Shown here piece by piece: positions 16,507 through 24,451 of a DNA stretch of 56,369 nucleotides (within the stretch, counting starts at the first letter, position 1; every line of letters begins with the position of its first letter). The DNA is from Candidatus Hydrogenedentota bacterium. Lineage in GTDB: Bacteria > Hydrogenedentota > Hydrogenedentia > Hydrogenedentales > CAITNO01. The notes beneath the pieces were generated by a model. The model made no database searches. It was given only the letters and a program-made list of their open reading frames with translations, and had not been told where the DNA came from. The stretch lies in NCBI GenBank assembly GCA_029776995.1, contig JAKOTZ010000103.1:1-56369 (forward strand), read 5' to 3'. Made by a program: the position numbers and the translations under genes.

Positions 16507-17322
16507 TCAGCCCAGCAACGAAAGCGCTGTTCTGGGCACCACGTTCGCCTGAGCCAGTATGGATGTGCCCGCGTTGACCAGGATCTGGTTCCGGGTGAAC
16601 CGGATCGTTTCCTGGGCGATGTCCGCGTCCCGGATCGCGCTCTCAGAAGCCGCCGCGTTTTCTTCCTGGATCGCCAGGGTGTTGATGGTGAATTCGAGGC
16701 GATTCTGGTAGGCGCCCAGGGTGGAGCGCAGGTTGTTGACGCTGCGCAGGGCGACGTCAACGGTGCTGATGGCCGATACAGCCAGGGCCATGCTGGATAC
16801 GCTGACGTTGTTCACGCCCAGGTCATTGGTTTTGGCTCCCTGCACGGCCACCGACAGCGTCTGGCTCGTGTAGGCGCCCACCTGCAGTGTGATGGTCTGC
16901 GAGGCGCTCAGCACGGCCACGCCGTTGAAGTCGGTCTGCAGGGCGATCGCGTCGATCTGGCCCAGCAGCTGGCTCACCTCCGTATTCAGCGCCGCGCGGT
17001 TGGCGTCGCTCTGGGTACCGTTGGCGGCCTACACCGCCAGTTCGCGGATGCGCTGCAGGATGTTGGTGGTCTCGCTCAGGCCGCCTTCCGCGGTCTGCAC
17101 CAGGTTGATGCCTTCCTGGGCGTTCCGCTGCGACACCTGCGAGCCCCGCACCTGGGCGCGGAACCCTTCGGCGACGGCCAGTCCCGCCGCGTCATCCCGG
17201 GCCCGGTTGATCCGCAGCCCGCTCGACAGGCGCTCCAGGCTCCGGTTCAGGTCCGCGCTTGAGGTCCGCAGGTTGCGGTTCGAATTCAGCGCGGCAATGT
17301 TGGTGTTGATGCGCAGTCCCAT
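16507..17322 (-). pseudogene. Flagellin, second copy, with a single in-frame amber codon
   Basis: The frame is the same length (816 bases) as the intact flagellin upstream and nearly identical over its 3' two-thirds. It starts [14 protein letters not shown] with a strong AAGGAGGT ribosome site. At 17029-17031 a TAG replaces the CAG (Gln) seen at the same place in the intact copy, splitting the protein into 97 residues and a 173-residue remainder. No other disruption is visible. The remainder still ends with a flagellin C-terminus ('ADIAQETIRFTRNQILVNAG'). This fits a very recent nonsense mutation, an assembly or base-call artefact, or readthrough. The C-to-T change that makes the stop sits beside a second difference from the intact copy (TCC to GCC). 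Confidence 0.85.
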
Positions 17323-17346
17323 GGTCTTACCTCCTTGATTGGTTCT

Positions 17347-17367
17347 GGCCGGGCATCCCTCCCGGCC
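17347..17367 (-). promoter_or_regulatory. Leader hairpin with AGGGATG loop, predicted CsrA site (flagellin copy 2)
   Basis: On the mRNA strand CCGGGAGGGATGCCCGG forms a seven-base-pair stem (GGCCGGG/CCCGGCC) with loop AGGGATG, 25 bases before the ATG. The loop matches the CsrA core ANGGA. The ribosome site downstream (CAAGGAGG) also contains ANGGA. Another AGGGAT lies at 17397-17402. The same arrangement is found at the intact flagellin. Confidence 0.6.
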
Positions 17368-17450
17368 GGTTTTGGGTTACCTCTGCCCGAACGGTTATCC
17401 CTTCCGTCCGGACGTTTTTATGTTCACCTCCTTTCCATATCATGGGTTCA

Positions 17451-17481
17451 CCCCGGACCCGCGGGAACGACGGGTCCGGGG
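17451..17481 (-). other. Strong hairpin between the two flagellin genes
   Basis: Perfect 11-base arms (CCCCGGACCCG at 17451-17461 and CGGGTCCGGGG at 17471-17481) with a nine-base loop lie 31 bases after the first flagellin stop. There is no T-run on either side, so this looks like an mRNA-stabilising or attenuating 3' structure rather than a simple terminator. It would still allow readthrough into the second flagellin. Confidence 0.7.
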
Positions 17482-17511
17482 AATATGGCCACATTCAACT
17501 GACAGATCCGA

Positions 17512-18327
17512 TTACCGGAGCAGCTGTAATGCCGTCTGCGGAAGCACGTTGGCTTGAGCCAGCACGGAAGTGCCCGCGTTGACCAGGATCTGGTTCCGGG
17601 TGAACCGGATCGTCTCCTGGGCGATGTCCGCATCCCGAATCGCGCTCTCAGAGGCCGCCGCGTTTTCTTCCTGGATCGCCAGGGTGTTGATGGTGAATTC
17701 GAGGCGGTTCTGGTAGGCGCCCAGCGTGGCCCGCAGGTTGTTGACGCTGCGCAGGGCGACGTCAACGGTGCTGATGGCCGATACAGCCAGGGCCATGCTG
17801 GATACGCTGACGTTGTTCACGCCCAGGTCATTGGTTTTGGCTCCCTGCACGACCACTGCCAGCGTCTGGCTCGTGTAGGCGCCCACCTGCAGCGTGATGG
17901 TCTGCGAGGCGCTCAGCACGGCCACACCGTTGAAGTCGGTCTGCAGGGCGATCGCGTCGATCTGGCCCAGCAGCTGGCTCACCTCCGTGTTGATCGCCGC
18001 GCGGTTGGCGTCACTCTGGGTGCCGTTGGCGGACTGCACCGCCAGTTCGCGGATGCGCTGCAGGATGTTGGTCGTTTCGGTCAGGCCGCCTTCCGCGGTC
18101 TGCACGATGTTGATCCCGTCCTGCGCGTTCCGCTGCGACACCTGCGTGCCGCGCACCTGGGCACGGAACCCTTCGGCGACGGCCAGTCCCGCCGCGTCAT
18201 CCCGGGCCCGGTTGATCCGCAGCCCGCTCGACAGGCGTTCCAGCGAACGGTTCAGGTCGGCGGTTGACGTCCGCAGGTTGCGGCCCGCGTTCAACGCCGA
18301 GATGTTGGTGTTGATCCTCAGTCCCAT
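17512..18327 (-). CDS. fliC: Flagellin
   Basis: The 271-aa protein is a compact flagellin made almost entirely of the conserved terminal domains. N-terminal '[18 protein letters not shown]' and '[20 protein letters not shown]' form D0/D1, and C-terminal 'NRLEFTINTL' and 'SAIRDADIAQETIRFTRNQI' form the matching helices. The central variable region (residues about 130-190) is short, as in Bacillus Hag. It would be exported by the flagellar type III apparatus and polymerise into the filament. A perfect sigma-28 promoter lies 207 bases upstream and GGAGG precedes the ATG. The long leader carries three GGGA-loop hairpins. It is followed by the second flagellin and a FlaG-like gene. Confidence 0.97.
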   Translation of the reverse strand: MGLRINTNISALNAGRNLRTSTADLNRSLERLSSGLRINRARDDAAGLAVAEGFRAQVRGTQVSQRNAQDGINIVQTAEGGLTETTNILQRIRELAVQSANGTQSDANRAAINTEVSQLLGQIDAIALQTDFNGVAVLSASQTITLQVGAYTSQTLAVVVQGAKTNDLGVNNVSVSSMALAVSAISTVDVALRSVNNLRATLGAYQNRLEFTINTLAIQEENAAASESAIRDADIAQETIRFTRNQILVNAGTSVLAQANVLPQTALQLLR

Positions 18328-18353
18328 AGTTCAGTCCTCCATGAGTGTGTTAC

Positions 18354-18479
18354 GGCGCATCCCTGCGCCAGGCCCAGCACAATCCGGCGGCGCCAGTCCC
18401 GTTGGCGTCCCCGGGTTGGATCCGGCCGGTTCCCGCGGCCGAACCCGCAACCGGCTGCTTGCCGGGGTGTCCCTACCCC
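18354..18479 (-). promoter_or_regulatory. Flagellin leader with three GGGA-loop hairpins, predicted CsrA-binding region
   Basis: On the mRNA strand three five-base-pair hairpins are seen. At 18354-18369 GGCGC/GCGCC has loop AGGGAT, embedded in CAGGGATG, a match to the core of the CsrA consensus. At 18391-18407 CGCCA/TGGCG has loop ACGGGAC. At 18464-18479 GGGGT/ACCCC has loop AGGGAC. The first hairpin is 27 bases before the start codon, and the ribosome site ATGGAGG also contains ANGGA. This resembles the hag leader of Bacillus controlled by CsrA and FliW. Confidence 0.6.
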
Positions 18480-18533
18480 ACAGCCGGGTCGCTTCAACTT
18501 TTCTTTGGGTACCTTCCCGGTCACCCGTCTTAT

Positions 18534-18560
18534 TTATCGGCAGCTTTAGCCAAAACTTTA
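18534..18560 (-). promoter_or_regulatory. Sigma-28 (FliA) promoter
   Basis: On the minus strand TAAAGTTT (18553-18560) is followed after exactly 11 bases by GCCGATAA (18534-18541). Both hexamer-plus elements match the sigma-28 consensus perfectly. It points into the flagellin leader and is expected to drive flagellin, the second flagellin and the FlaG-like gene. Confidence 0.93.
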
Positions 18561-18960
18561 GCGGGATTTTATACTTTTTTTTCCGGGCTTGCGTCTTATG
18601 AAAAAAGTTCAGGATAAAAATAAAAGTTTTAATTTTTGATCATAAAACATTTTATTACAATAATTTAAAATAAATTTTAATCGTCAAAAAAACATAGACC
18701 AGATCCGCGTGCGGTATTTTCGGAATAGAAAATTTTTTAAAAATTTTTCTGTTTCAGATTATTTCGGGCGACAGGAAAACGTTGATGGGTGCATTTTCGG
18801 ACGCGAAATATTTCCGGTTCCGGCATATCACCGCTGAATCGTTTTTACAGATTTAACCGCCTTCTCTGCGTCCGGCAAAGCAACGTATTGACGGGCCGGC
18901 GTTTTTTAAATGGATGTTCAGGTTCCGGAGGAGTTGTCCTGCAGCCCAAAGAAACTGAAC
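18561..18960. other. AT-rich non-coding region
   Basis: About 400 bases between the sigma-28 promoter and the tRNA-Leu promoter contain no convincing gene. Long A and T tracts (for example 18600-18690) and a near-palindromic AT block at 18728-18749 are seen. The tracts could act as an upstream element for the promoters on either side. I see no structured RNA motif. Confidence 0.6.
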
Positions 18961-18964
18961 GGTT

Positions 18965-18993
18965 TTGATCCGCGGGGGTTTTCCGCTTATAAT
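18965..18993 (+). promoter_or_regulatory. Sigma-70-type promoter of tRNA-Leu
   Basis: TTGATC (18965-18970) and TATAAT (18988-18993) are separated by 17 bases and end 14 bases before the tRNA. The -10 box is embedded in TTATAATACGCA, which recurs before the next tRNA. Confidence 0.85.
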
Positions 18994-19007
18994 ACGCACC
19001 CAGACAT

Positions 19008-19094
19008 GCCGGGATGGCGAAATTGGCAGACGCAGCGGACTCAAAATCCGCCGGTGGTGACACCGTGAGGGTTCGACTCCCTCTCCCGGCACCA
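19008..19094 (+). tRNA. tRNA-Leu (anticodon CAA)
   Basis: Acceptor arms GCCGGGA and TCCCGGC pair fully, the anticodon loop CTCAAAA gives CAA for UUG codons, and a long variable arm identifies a class II tRNA. The TPsiC arm contains GGTTCGACTCC. The discriminator A and CCA are encoded in the DNA. Confidence 0.96.
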
Positions 19095-19155
19095 TGAAAA
19101 CCCTTCTGCTGTGGCGGTGAGGTCAGGCGGTTGGCGCGGGGTTGGCGATTTCCGA

Positions 19156-19161
19156 TATAAT
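19156..19161 (+). promoter_or_regulatory. -10 box of the tRNA-Lys(UUU) promoter
   Basis: A perfect TATAAT lies 30 bases before the tRNA, within ATATAATACGCATCC, similar to the tRNA-Leu promoter. A possible -35 (TTGGCG at 19131) is 19 bases upstream and weak. Confidence 0.6.
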
Positions 19162-19191
19162 ACGCATCCGCGTCTCTTGTTCGGATAGTGT

Positions 19192-19267
19192 GGACGGGTA
19201 GCTCAGCAGGTAGAGCATCGGACTTTTAATCCGGTGGCCGCGGGTTCGAGTCCCGCCCCGTTCACCA
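19192..19267 (+). tRNA. tRNA-Lys (anticodon UUU)
   Basis: Acceptor GGACGGG pairs with CCCGTTC (one G-U), the anticodon loop CTTTTAA gives UUU, and the D and T arms are standard (TAGCTCAGCAGGTAGAGC and GGTTCGAGTCC). CCA is encoded. Confidence 0.95.
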
Positions 19268-19289
19268 TTCCGAAGAAGCTGGTAAAAGC

Positions 19290-19598
19290 TCAGCGTCTCA
19301 CGCCAAACAGCCGTAAGAGGGCGGCAATTGCGAGGCGAATCATCCAGAGTACGCTGATCCCAATGGTGAGGAAGCCAAGGGCGATGCCCATCAGGCAACC
19401 GGGGACGCACCCGGCGCATCCGTTGCCGGACCATTGCACCTTCCGTTCCAGCACCACAAAACGGGGCGGTTCGTTTTGCCGGTTTTCTCCTGTCTCAGGT
19501 CCGGCGGGATGCAGGTCAATCCAGGAATCCGGCTTGTTATACAGCCGCCTGGGCGTTTCCACATCCGGGGTATCCGCCGAAGGGTCAACATCAGTCAT
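19290..19598 (-). CDS. Small membrane protein of unknown function (102 aa)
   Basis: The product has an acidic, Pro-rich N-terminal half, a cysteine motif 'GNGCAGCVPGCLMGI' near residues 58-72 and one C-terminal hydrophobic stretch ('LGFLTIGISVLWMIRLAIAALL') that predicts a membrane helix. It ends with basic residues. It starts 20 bases after the stop of the VWA lipoprotein gene on the same strand, so it is probably the distal gene of that unit. No family is recognised. Coding is supported by the coupling and hydrophobic pattern. No strong ribosome site was found. Confidence 0.6.
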   Translation of the reverse strand: MTDVDPSADTPDVETPRRLYNKPDSWIDLHPAGPETGENRQNEPPRFVVLERKVQWSGNGCAGCVPGCLMGIALGFLTIGISVLWMIRLAIAALLRLFGVRR

Positions 19599-19618
19599 GG
19601 ATTATTCCAGTCTGGGGG

Positions 19619-21361
19619 TCATTCCATATCCGGAAAGATTTCATCTTCAGGCGTATCGCTGTCCTCTTCTTCCAGTTCATCGAACCCGATAACGTCCAGG
19701 GACAGTCCGCCGCTGTAGATCGAATTATCCGCGGCAAAGGCTTCGAACAGCGGCGCGTCCTCCGGGAGCGGGCCTGAGAAATCAAAACGGAGCAGCGGCC
19801 CGAAAGCGGCAAAAGGCAGTGATTTCCCGGAATCCGACCGGATGTCGATCCAGTAACCGGCGGTTCCTTCGTCTTCCTGAATATTCAGGCTCCAATCTCC
19901 CGCCAGCCCGTCGTCCGCGGTCTGCACCAGCGACGTCTCAAACGGGAATCGGCTCAGCACGTAAAAACGCATGCGCTGTAGAAACCTCGGAACATATTGA
20001 GCCCGCAGGACCGCAACGGTGCTGACCGGAGACGATGCGTTGGTCAGCTGCAATTTGGCCTCCAGTACATCCCCATCATAACTGCCGACATTGAACTTCT
20101 TTTTAGATTCATAAATGACCCGCCCGTTACCCAGGCGGATCGAAAAAGAAGGAATAAAAGAAGCCTCGTTACGGCGCTGCAGGGTGGCCCACCGGAGAAT
20201 ATACTGTCCGTTCAGGCTGTTGATGATGTCGGCCACCGCGGATGGAATGAGATTGATTTCGGTGGCCTCGAAGTACTCCCCGTCGGTGCGTGACGCCAGG
20301 TCCAGCAGCACGGGCAGGTTGGCCTCTTCGCCGAATCCCACCACAAACAGCCGGATTCCTTTGTCCGAGGCTGCCTGCACGGCTTCATCGAGGTAGTACC
20401 GGCTGGAGGTGTCCACACCGGTGGTAAAAACAATGGCGTAACGGGATTCCTGCAGCGCGGAATTCTTATCGAATTTCTGGGAGGAGAAAACGATGCCGTC
20501 GTAGAGCCTGGATCCTGAGTACCACCCGCCCACAATATCACTCTGGATACCGCGGATGCGTTCACGGATGAAAGCCTGGTCCACGGTGAAATCGGCGACG
20601 TTAGTGGGAGGCTGGTCATCCCGGTGAAATTCCGTGATGCCGATCAGGGTCTCCGGTCCCAGGGCCGGCAGCAGGGTATTAATGATCAGGTCCTCCATCG
20701 CCGGGATCGCCCCGAAAATGTCCTGCATGGGCGCGCTGTAATCCATGATCAGGTCGACTTTCAGCTGGCGGGATTTCGCGCGCCGGATCTGAATGCCCGA
20801 CTCCGGCCGCACGGGCTCATCATCTTCCAGTCCTTCCACTAAGAATAGGGCCGGATCTGCCACGACCGGCCAATTTTTGGCATCCCGCAACCCGAACACG
20901 AAATCAATCAGGTAGGGTTTGGAATAAACAGCGGTTACGTCCGTTGCGTTCAGCGGATCCAGGCGTCCGTCGTAATCCATCAGGACGCGCACATCAACGG
21001 TTTTCGGCTTTACCCCGTTAGACGTAATCTTTATTTTGCCTTTGTGTTCTCCTTTGTCCAGCTGGTACCGGTCGACACGGACGAACACCACCTGTTTGTC
21101 GAAGGGACCTTTCTCAGGATCGTCCGGCGCGGTGCTGGTCAGTTTGGTCCGGCTGAGCAGGATCCAGTCTTCCGTGGGTTCCAGTTCCACCGTCAGGTCG
21201 GCAATATAAGGATTCAGGTTCCAGATATATAGCGGGAAAGCTGTTTCATTCCGGCTGAAATCGATGCTCCAGTTGGACAGGCCGATCGCCTCCTGCCGGA
21301 AATCACAGCCGCTGATCCATATCCCTATCAGGGGAAGCAGTGTGTAAAACCATTTTTTCAT
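19619..21361 (-). CDS. Von Willebrand factor A-type lipoprotein
   Basis: The 580-aa protein begins with a lipoprotein signal peptide and lipobox ('LIGIWISGC'), so it is likely anchored to a membrane by Cys19. Residues to about 130 look like a beta-sandwich ('VRVDRYQLDKGEHKGKI', 'VRVLMDYDG'). From about 200 a VWA-like domain follows: 'LKVDLIMDYSAPM', 'IGITEFHR', 'YAIVFTTGVD' and 'IRLFVVGFGEEANLPVLLDL'. The metal-site motif reads DYSAP rather than DxSxS, so the second Ser is missing and metal-dependent adhesion may be weakened. The C-terminus is acidic. It is followed by a small membrane protein in the same unit. The role is unknown; adhesion or envelope assembly is a guess. Confidence 0.82.
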   Translation of the reverse strand: MKKWFYTLLPLIGIWISGCDFRQEAIGLSNWSIDFSRNETAFPLYIWNLNPYIADLTVELEPTEDWILLSRTKLTSTAPDDPEKGPFDKQVVFVRVDRYQLDKGEHKGKIKITSNGVKPKTVDVRVLMDYDGRLDPLNATDVTAVYSKPYLIDFVFGLRDAKNWPVVADPALFLVEGLEDDEPVRPESGIQIRRAKSRQLKVDLIMDYSAPMQDIFGAIPAMEDLIINTLLPALGPETLIGITEFHRDDQPPTNVADFTVDQAFIRERIRGIQSDIVGGWYSGSRLYDGIVFSSQKFDKNSALQESRYAIVFTTGVDTSSRYYLDEAVQAASDKGIRLFVVGFGEEANLPVLLDLASRTDGEYFEATEINLIPSAVADIINSLNGQYILRWATLQRRNEASFIPSFSIRLGNGRVIYESKKKFNVGSYDGDVLEAKLQLTNASSPVSTVAVLRAQYVPRFLQRMRFYVLSRFPFETSLVQTADDGLAGDWSLNIQEDEGTAGYWIDIRSDSGKSLPFAAFGPLLRFDFSGPLPEDAPLFEAFAADNSIYSGGLSLDVIGFDELEEEDSDTPEDEIFPDME

Positions 21362-21512
21362 AAGGTACCTGACACAGGCGTGTGCTTTTTTCCTGTGGGA
21401 ACAGTGTAACCGTCCACTTCAGCATGTGCCAATTGCCCGACCGGATGCAAACCATCAGACCAGGCATTAAAGCCGGCGGATTCAGCAGGTGCGGGCCGGC
21501 GCTTTCGATGCT

Positions 21513-22103
21513 TCAGAAATACTTCAACAGGAAAAAACTTCCGATGAGCAGCACGACAAAAACAATGGTCAGCAGGTTGAACCACCGATCAATGAAACCG
21601 CGGATAGGTTCGCCGAACAAGCGCAGCAGCAGGCTGACCGCCGTGAAACGGGCGCCCCGACCGACGATTGCGGCAATAACAAACATGGGAAAGTTAATGC
21701 CGCACACCCCCGCGGCAATGGTGAACACTTTAAAGGGGATGGGCGTGAAGGCGGCAATGAAAACCACCCAAAAATTCCAGGCTTCGTATTTGTCGGCCAC
21801 CCGCTGAAAGGCCTCTTCAGTAAAACCGGGCACGTAGGTGAAAAAAAACTGGTCCACCGCGGCCCACAACCCCCATCCGATCAAATATCCCGCGACGCCG
21901 CCCAGCACGGACGCGATGGTGCACATGCCCGAGAAACGCCACCAGCGTTTCGGACTGCCCAGGCACAGGGCGATCAGCAGGACATCCGGGGGAATGGGGA
22001 AGAAACTGGCCTCGGCAAAAGCCAGCACGATCAGCGCCGCGGCGCCATACGGAGTTTCCGCCCAGGAAAGCACCCAGTCATAGAGAGACCGGACCCAGCG
22101 CAT
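21513..22103 (-). CDS. YqaA/DedA-like VTT-domain membrane protein
   Basis: The 196-aa protein has four to five membrane segments and the VTT (SNARE-associated) pattern: 'AEASFFPIPPDVLLIAL' near residues 30-46, then 'GGVAGYLIGWGL' and the later 'AAFTPIPFKVFTIAAGVCG' and 'VGRGARF'. DedA-type proteins help maintain the membrane and move lipid carriers; this shorter YqaA-type branch is less studied. The gene ends 151 bases before the VWA lipoprotein gene begins, and metG ends 76 bases before it on the same strand. The family assignment is confident; the transported lipid, if any, is not. Confidence 0.9.
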   Translation of the reverse strand: MRWVRSLYDWVLSWAETPYGAAALIVLAFAEASFFPIPPDVLLIALCLGSPKRWWRFSGMCTIASVLGGVAGYLIGWGLWAAVDQFFFTYVPGFTEEAFQRVADKYEAWNFWVVFIAAFTPIPFKVFTIAAGVCGINFPMFVIAAIVGRGARFTAVSLLLRLFGEPIRGFIDRWFNLLTIVFVVLLIGSFFLLKYF

Positions 22104-22179
22104 TATTCGGCATTCCTGTTGGACGCCAGTACCCGGACCGCAGACAGGCGCCCATTAAATCTGTCAGCCTGACCGTAAA

Positions 22180-23922
22180 TCATGAAGCCTGGCCCTGCAG
22201 ATGTTGTTCGGCCAGCGCGGCGATCCGTTCCGGATCCAGTTTCGGGAACAGGGCTTTTGGTTCCGCGAAGGGGGTACCCGGTTCTGCGGGTTGGGTAGCG
22301 GATTCCCAGCCGTCCGGTCCGCCATCCGGTCCGCCGGAGGGTGGCTGCATGCCCAGGGTTTCCGCCAGGCGTGCGGACGCGTGCGGCAGGAACGGGGTCA
22401 TGAGTATGCCCAGCGCGCGGACCACCTGGAAACAGACATACAACGTTGTCGCCGTGCGCTGCGGATCCGTTTTTCGGGTGACCCAGGGTTTCATCGCGTC
22501 AAAATAAACATTTCCGCGCCGCCCGAGGTCGATAAACCGCTCAACCGCCAGCCTGAAGCGGAAGGTCTCCAGGGCATCCGCGATATCGCGGGTAAATTCG
22601 CCAATCGCGTCCAGCATGGCCACGTCTTCGGCCTCCAGTTCGGCCGGACGGGGAACCCGCCCCTCAAAATTTTTCCAGGTCATCGTAAGCGAGCGGTGAA
22701 TGAAGTTGCCGACCACGTCGCACAGCTCGCCGTTGTAGCGGTTCATCAGGTCGTCCCAGTCAAAGTCGGAATCTTTGGATTCCGGCGCGATCGCGCACAG
22801 GTAATACCGGATGGCGTCCACGGGCAGATGGTCCAGGGACCAGCGGACCGTGATCATATTCCCTTTCGATTTAGACCCTTTTTCAGACTGGCCGGTCTGG
22901 CGGTTGAAGATGTTGAGGTATTCGTTGCCTACCACCTGGTCAGGCAGGATGAAATCCCGCTGTCCCATGAGCATGGCGGGGAATATGACGGCGTGGAAAG
23001 GCACATTATCCTTGCCGATGAAATGTACAAGCCGGGTGGATGGGTCTTTCCACCAGATTTTCCACGCGTCCGGGTCATTCAGGCGGTCGATGCCCCACTG
23101 CCGAGTATTGGTGACGTACCCGATGGGGGCATCAAACCAGACATAAATCCGTTTTTTGGCCGCATCCGGGTCATCCAGCGGAATGGGAACCCCCCAGTCC
23201 AGGTCGCGGGTGATACAGCGGGGCTTCAGGTCGCCGACCCAGCCGTTCGCGATGCCCCGCACGTTGGCGCGCCATTCCGGATGAGTATCCAGCCAGGCCC
23301 GCAGGCGTTCGGAAAACTTTGGCAGGTCCAGGAACCAGTGTCCGGACGGGCGCAGTTCAGGAGTGGAGCAGTCGCCCGGGACGTTGCTGCGGGGATTGAG
23401 CAGCTCCCGGGCGGTATACTGGGCGCCGCATTTCTCACATTCGTCCCCGTTGGCGTCCGGGTAGCCGCACCGGGGACAGGTGCCCTTCACGTAGCGGTCC
23501 GGCAGAAACCGGTCCAGCTGCGGGGAGTACCACAGTTCCATCTCCTGGCGGATGATGTAGCCGCCCTCATACAGGTTTCTGAAAAAGGACTGGGTGGTAT
23601 CCGTGTGGAGAGGCCAGGAGGTGCGTCCGTACAGGTCATAAGAGATGCCCAGCTCCAGAAAAGCCTGGGCATTCGCGGTGTGGTAACGGTCGATAATTTC
23701 CTGCGGGGTGACGCCCTCTTTGAGGGCCGATAGGGTGATGGCCACTCCGTACTCATCCGATCCGCCGATGTAAAGCACCTTCCTGCCGCGCATCCGAAGG
23801 TAACGCACGTAAATGTCAGCCGGCAGGTAGGCGCCGGCAATGTGCCCAAGATGAATATGCCCGTTCGCGTAGGGTAACGCGCTGGTGACAAGGGTTCGTT
23901 CAAAGGGTGATGTGTCGCCCAT
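22180..23922 (-). CDS. metG: Methionyl-tRNA synthetase
   Basis: The 580-aa enzyme charges tRNA-Met. 'ALPYANGHIHLGHIAGAYLP' holds the HIGH-like motif, 'CPRCGYPDANGDECEKCGA' forms the zinc knuckle, 'GSDEYG' the Met pocket loop, and 'SEKGSKSKGNM' is a KMSKS variant with Gly at the second place. The anticodon-binding helical domain follows ('NRYNGELCDVVGNFIHRSL'). The C-terminal tRNA-binding extension of some MetRS is absent. The frame is open upstream to 24186, but that stretch includes the tRNA-Gly gene, so ATG 23922 with GGAGA seven bases upstream is the start. This is a monocistronic-looking gene beside the tRNA genes. Confidence 0.95.
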   Translation of the reverse strand: MGDTSPFERTLVTSALPYANGHIHLGHIAGAYLPADIYVRYLRMRGRKVLYIGGSDEYGVAITLSALKEGVTPQEIIDRYHTANAQAFLELGISYDLYGRTSWPLHTDTTQSFFRNLYEGGYIIRQEMELWYSPQLDRFLPDRYVKGTCPRCGYPDANGDECEKCGAQYTARELLNPRSNVPGDCSTPELRPSGHWFLDLPKFSERLRAWLDTHPEWRANVRGIANGWVGDLKPRCITRDLDWGVPIPLDDPDAAKKRIYVWFDAPIGYVTNTRQWGIDRLNDPDAWKIWWKDPSTRLVHFIGKDNVPFHAVIFPAMLMGQRDFILPDQVVGNEYLNIFNRQTGQSEKGSKSKGNMITVRWSLDHLPVDAIRYYLCAIAPESKDSDFDWDDLMNRYNGELCDVVGNFIHRSLTMTWKNFEGRVPRPAELEAEDVAMLDAIGEFTRDIADALETFRFRLAVERFIDLGRRGNVYFDAMKPWVTRKTDPQRTATTLYVCFQVVRALGILMTPFLPHASARLAETLGMQPPSGGPDGGPDGWESATQPAEPGTPFAEPKALFPKLDPERIAALAEQHLQGQAS

Positions 23923-24086
23923 GGCCGGTCTCCGGTAAGTTGCCGCGGAAAAACGAGCAGGGTATCGCGCTCGAAATGGCGGCCCGCAGGAACAGGGCAT
24001 ATTGTACAAAACCTGTTTCTTTCGCCGCATCCCGGCGCCGGTGCGGTCAGAGCCGGATGCTGTGAGGGAAAACTTTTCACGGATGC

Positions 24087-24116
24087 TTGACACCGCGGCC
24101 AAGGATTTGCTAACAT
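24087..24116 (+). promoter_or_regulatory. Promoter of tRNA-Gly
   Basis: A perfect TTGACA (24087-24092) is followed after 18 bases by TAACAT (24111-24116), 13 bases before the tRNA-Gly 5' end. It probably drives the tRNA-Gly/tRNA-Lys(CUU) pair and overlaps the 5' flank of metG on the other strand. Confidence 0.75.
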
Positions 24117-24129
24117 AAGAGCACCGCGA

Positions 24130-24204
<75 letters not shown>

Positions 24205-24232
24205 TTTTTATTTTGGCTGGTATCCGGGGCGG

Positions 24233-24308
24233 GGGCCGTTAGCTCAGCCGGTAGAGCAGGTGACTCTTAATCACAAGGTCGCAGGTTCGAATCCTGCACG
24301 GCCCACCA
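24233..24308 (+). tRNA. tRNA-Lys (anticodon CUU)
   Basis: Acceptor GGGCCGT pairs with ACGGCCC, the loop CTCTTAA gives CUU, and D and T arms are standard (TAGCTCAGCCGGTAGAGC and GGTTCGAATCC). CCA is encoded. It lies 28 bases after tRNA-Gly, so the two are probably one transcript. Confidence 0.96.
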
Positions 24309-24451
24309 AACTTTATCTATATAACCTTCCTCCAATTCAACAAACCTGTAGAATGTGCTTTCCTTAAGAACTTTTCTCAAAGCAGCCTTACTGGGTGAGG
24401 TTATGCCGCGGCCGGTAACATTGCCGGCCTGGGTTTGCCAAAGGTTTTGAT

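Noticed and set aside
17029-17031. Amber recoding (for example pyrrolysine) of the second flagellin
   Set aside because: There is no supporting tRNA or structural element in the window, and a simple C-to-T mutation explains it. Kept only as a question in the findings.
18728-18749. Near-palindromic AT block as a replication origin or attachment site
   Set aside because: No DnaA boxes, iterons, integrase or duplicated tRNA ends were found around it.
22201-23733. 510-codon open frame opposite metG
   Set aside because: Antisense shadow of an essential enzyme gene.
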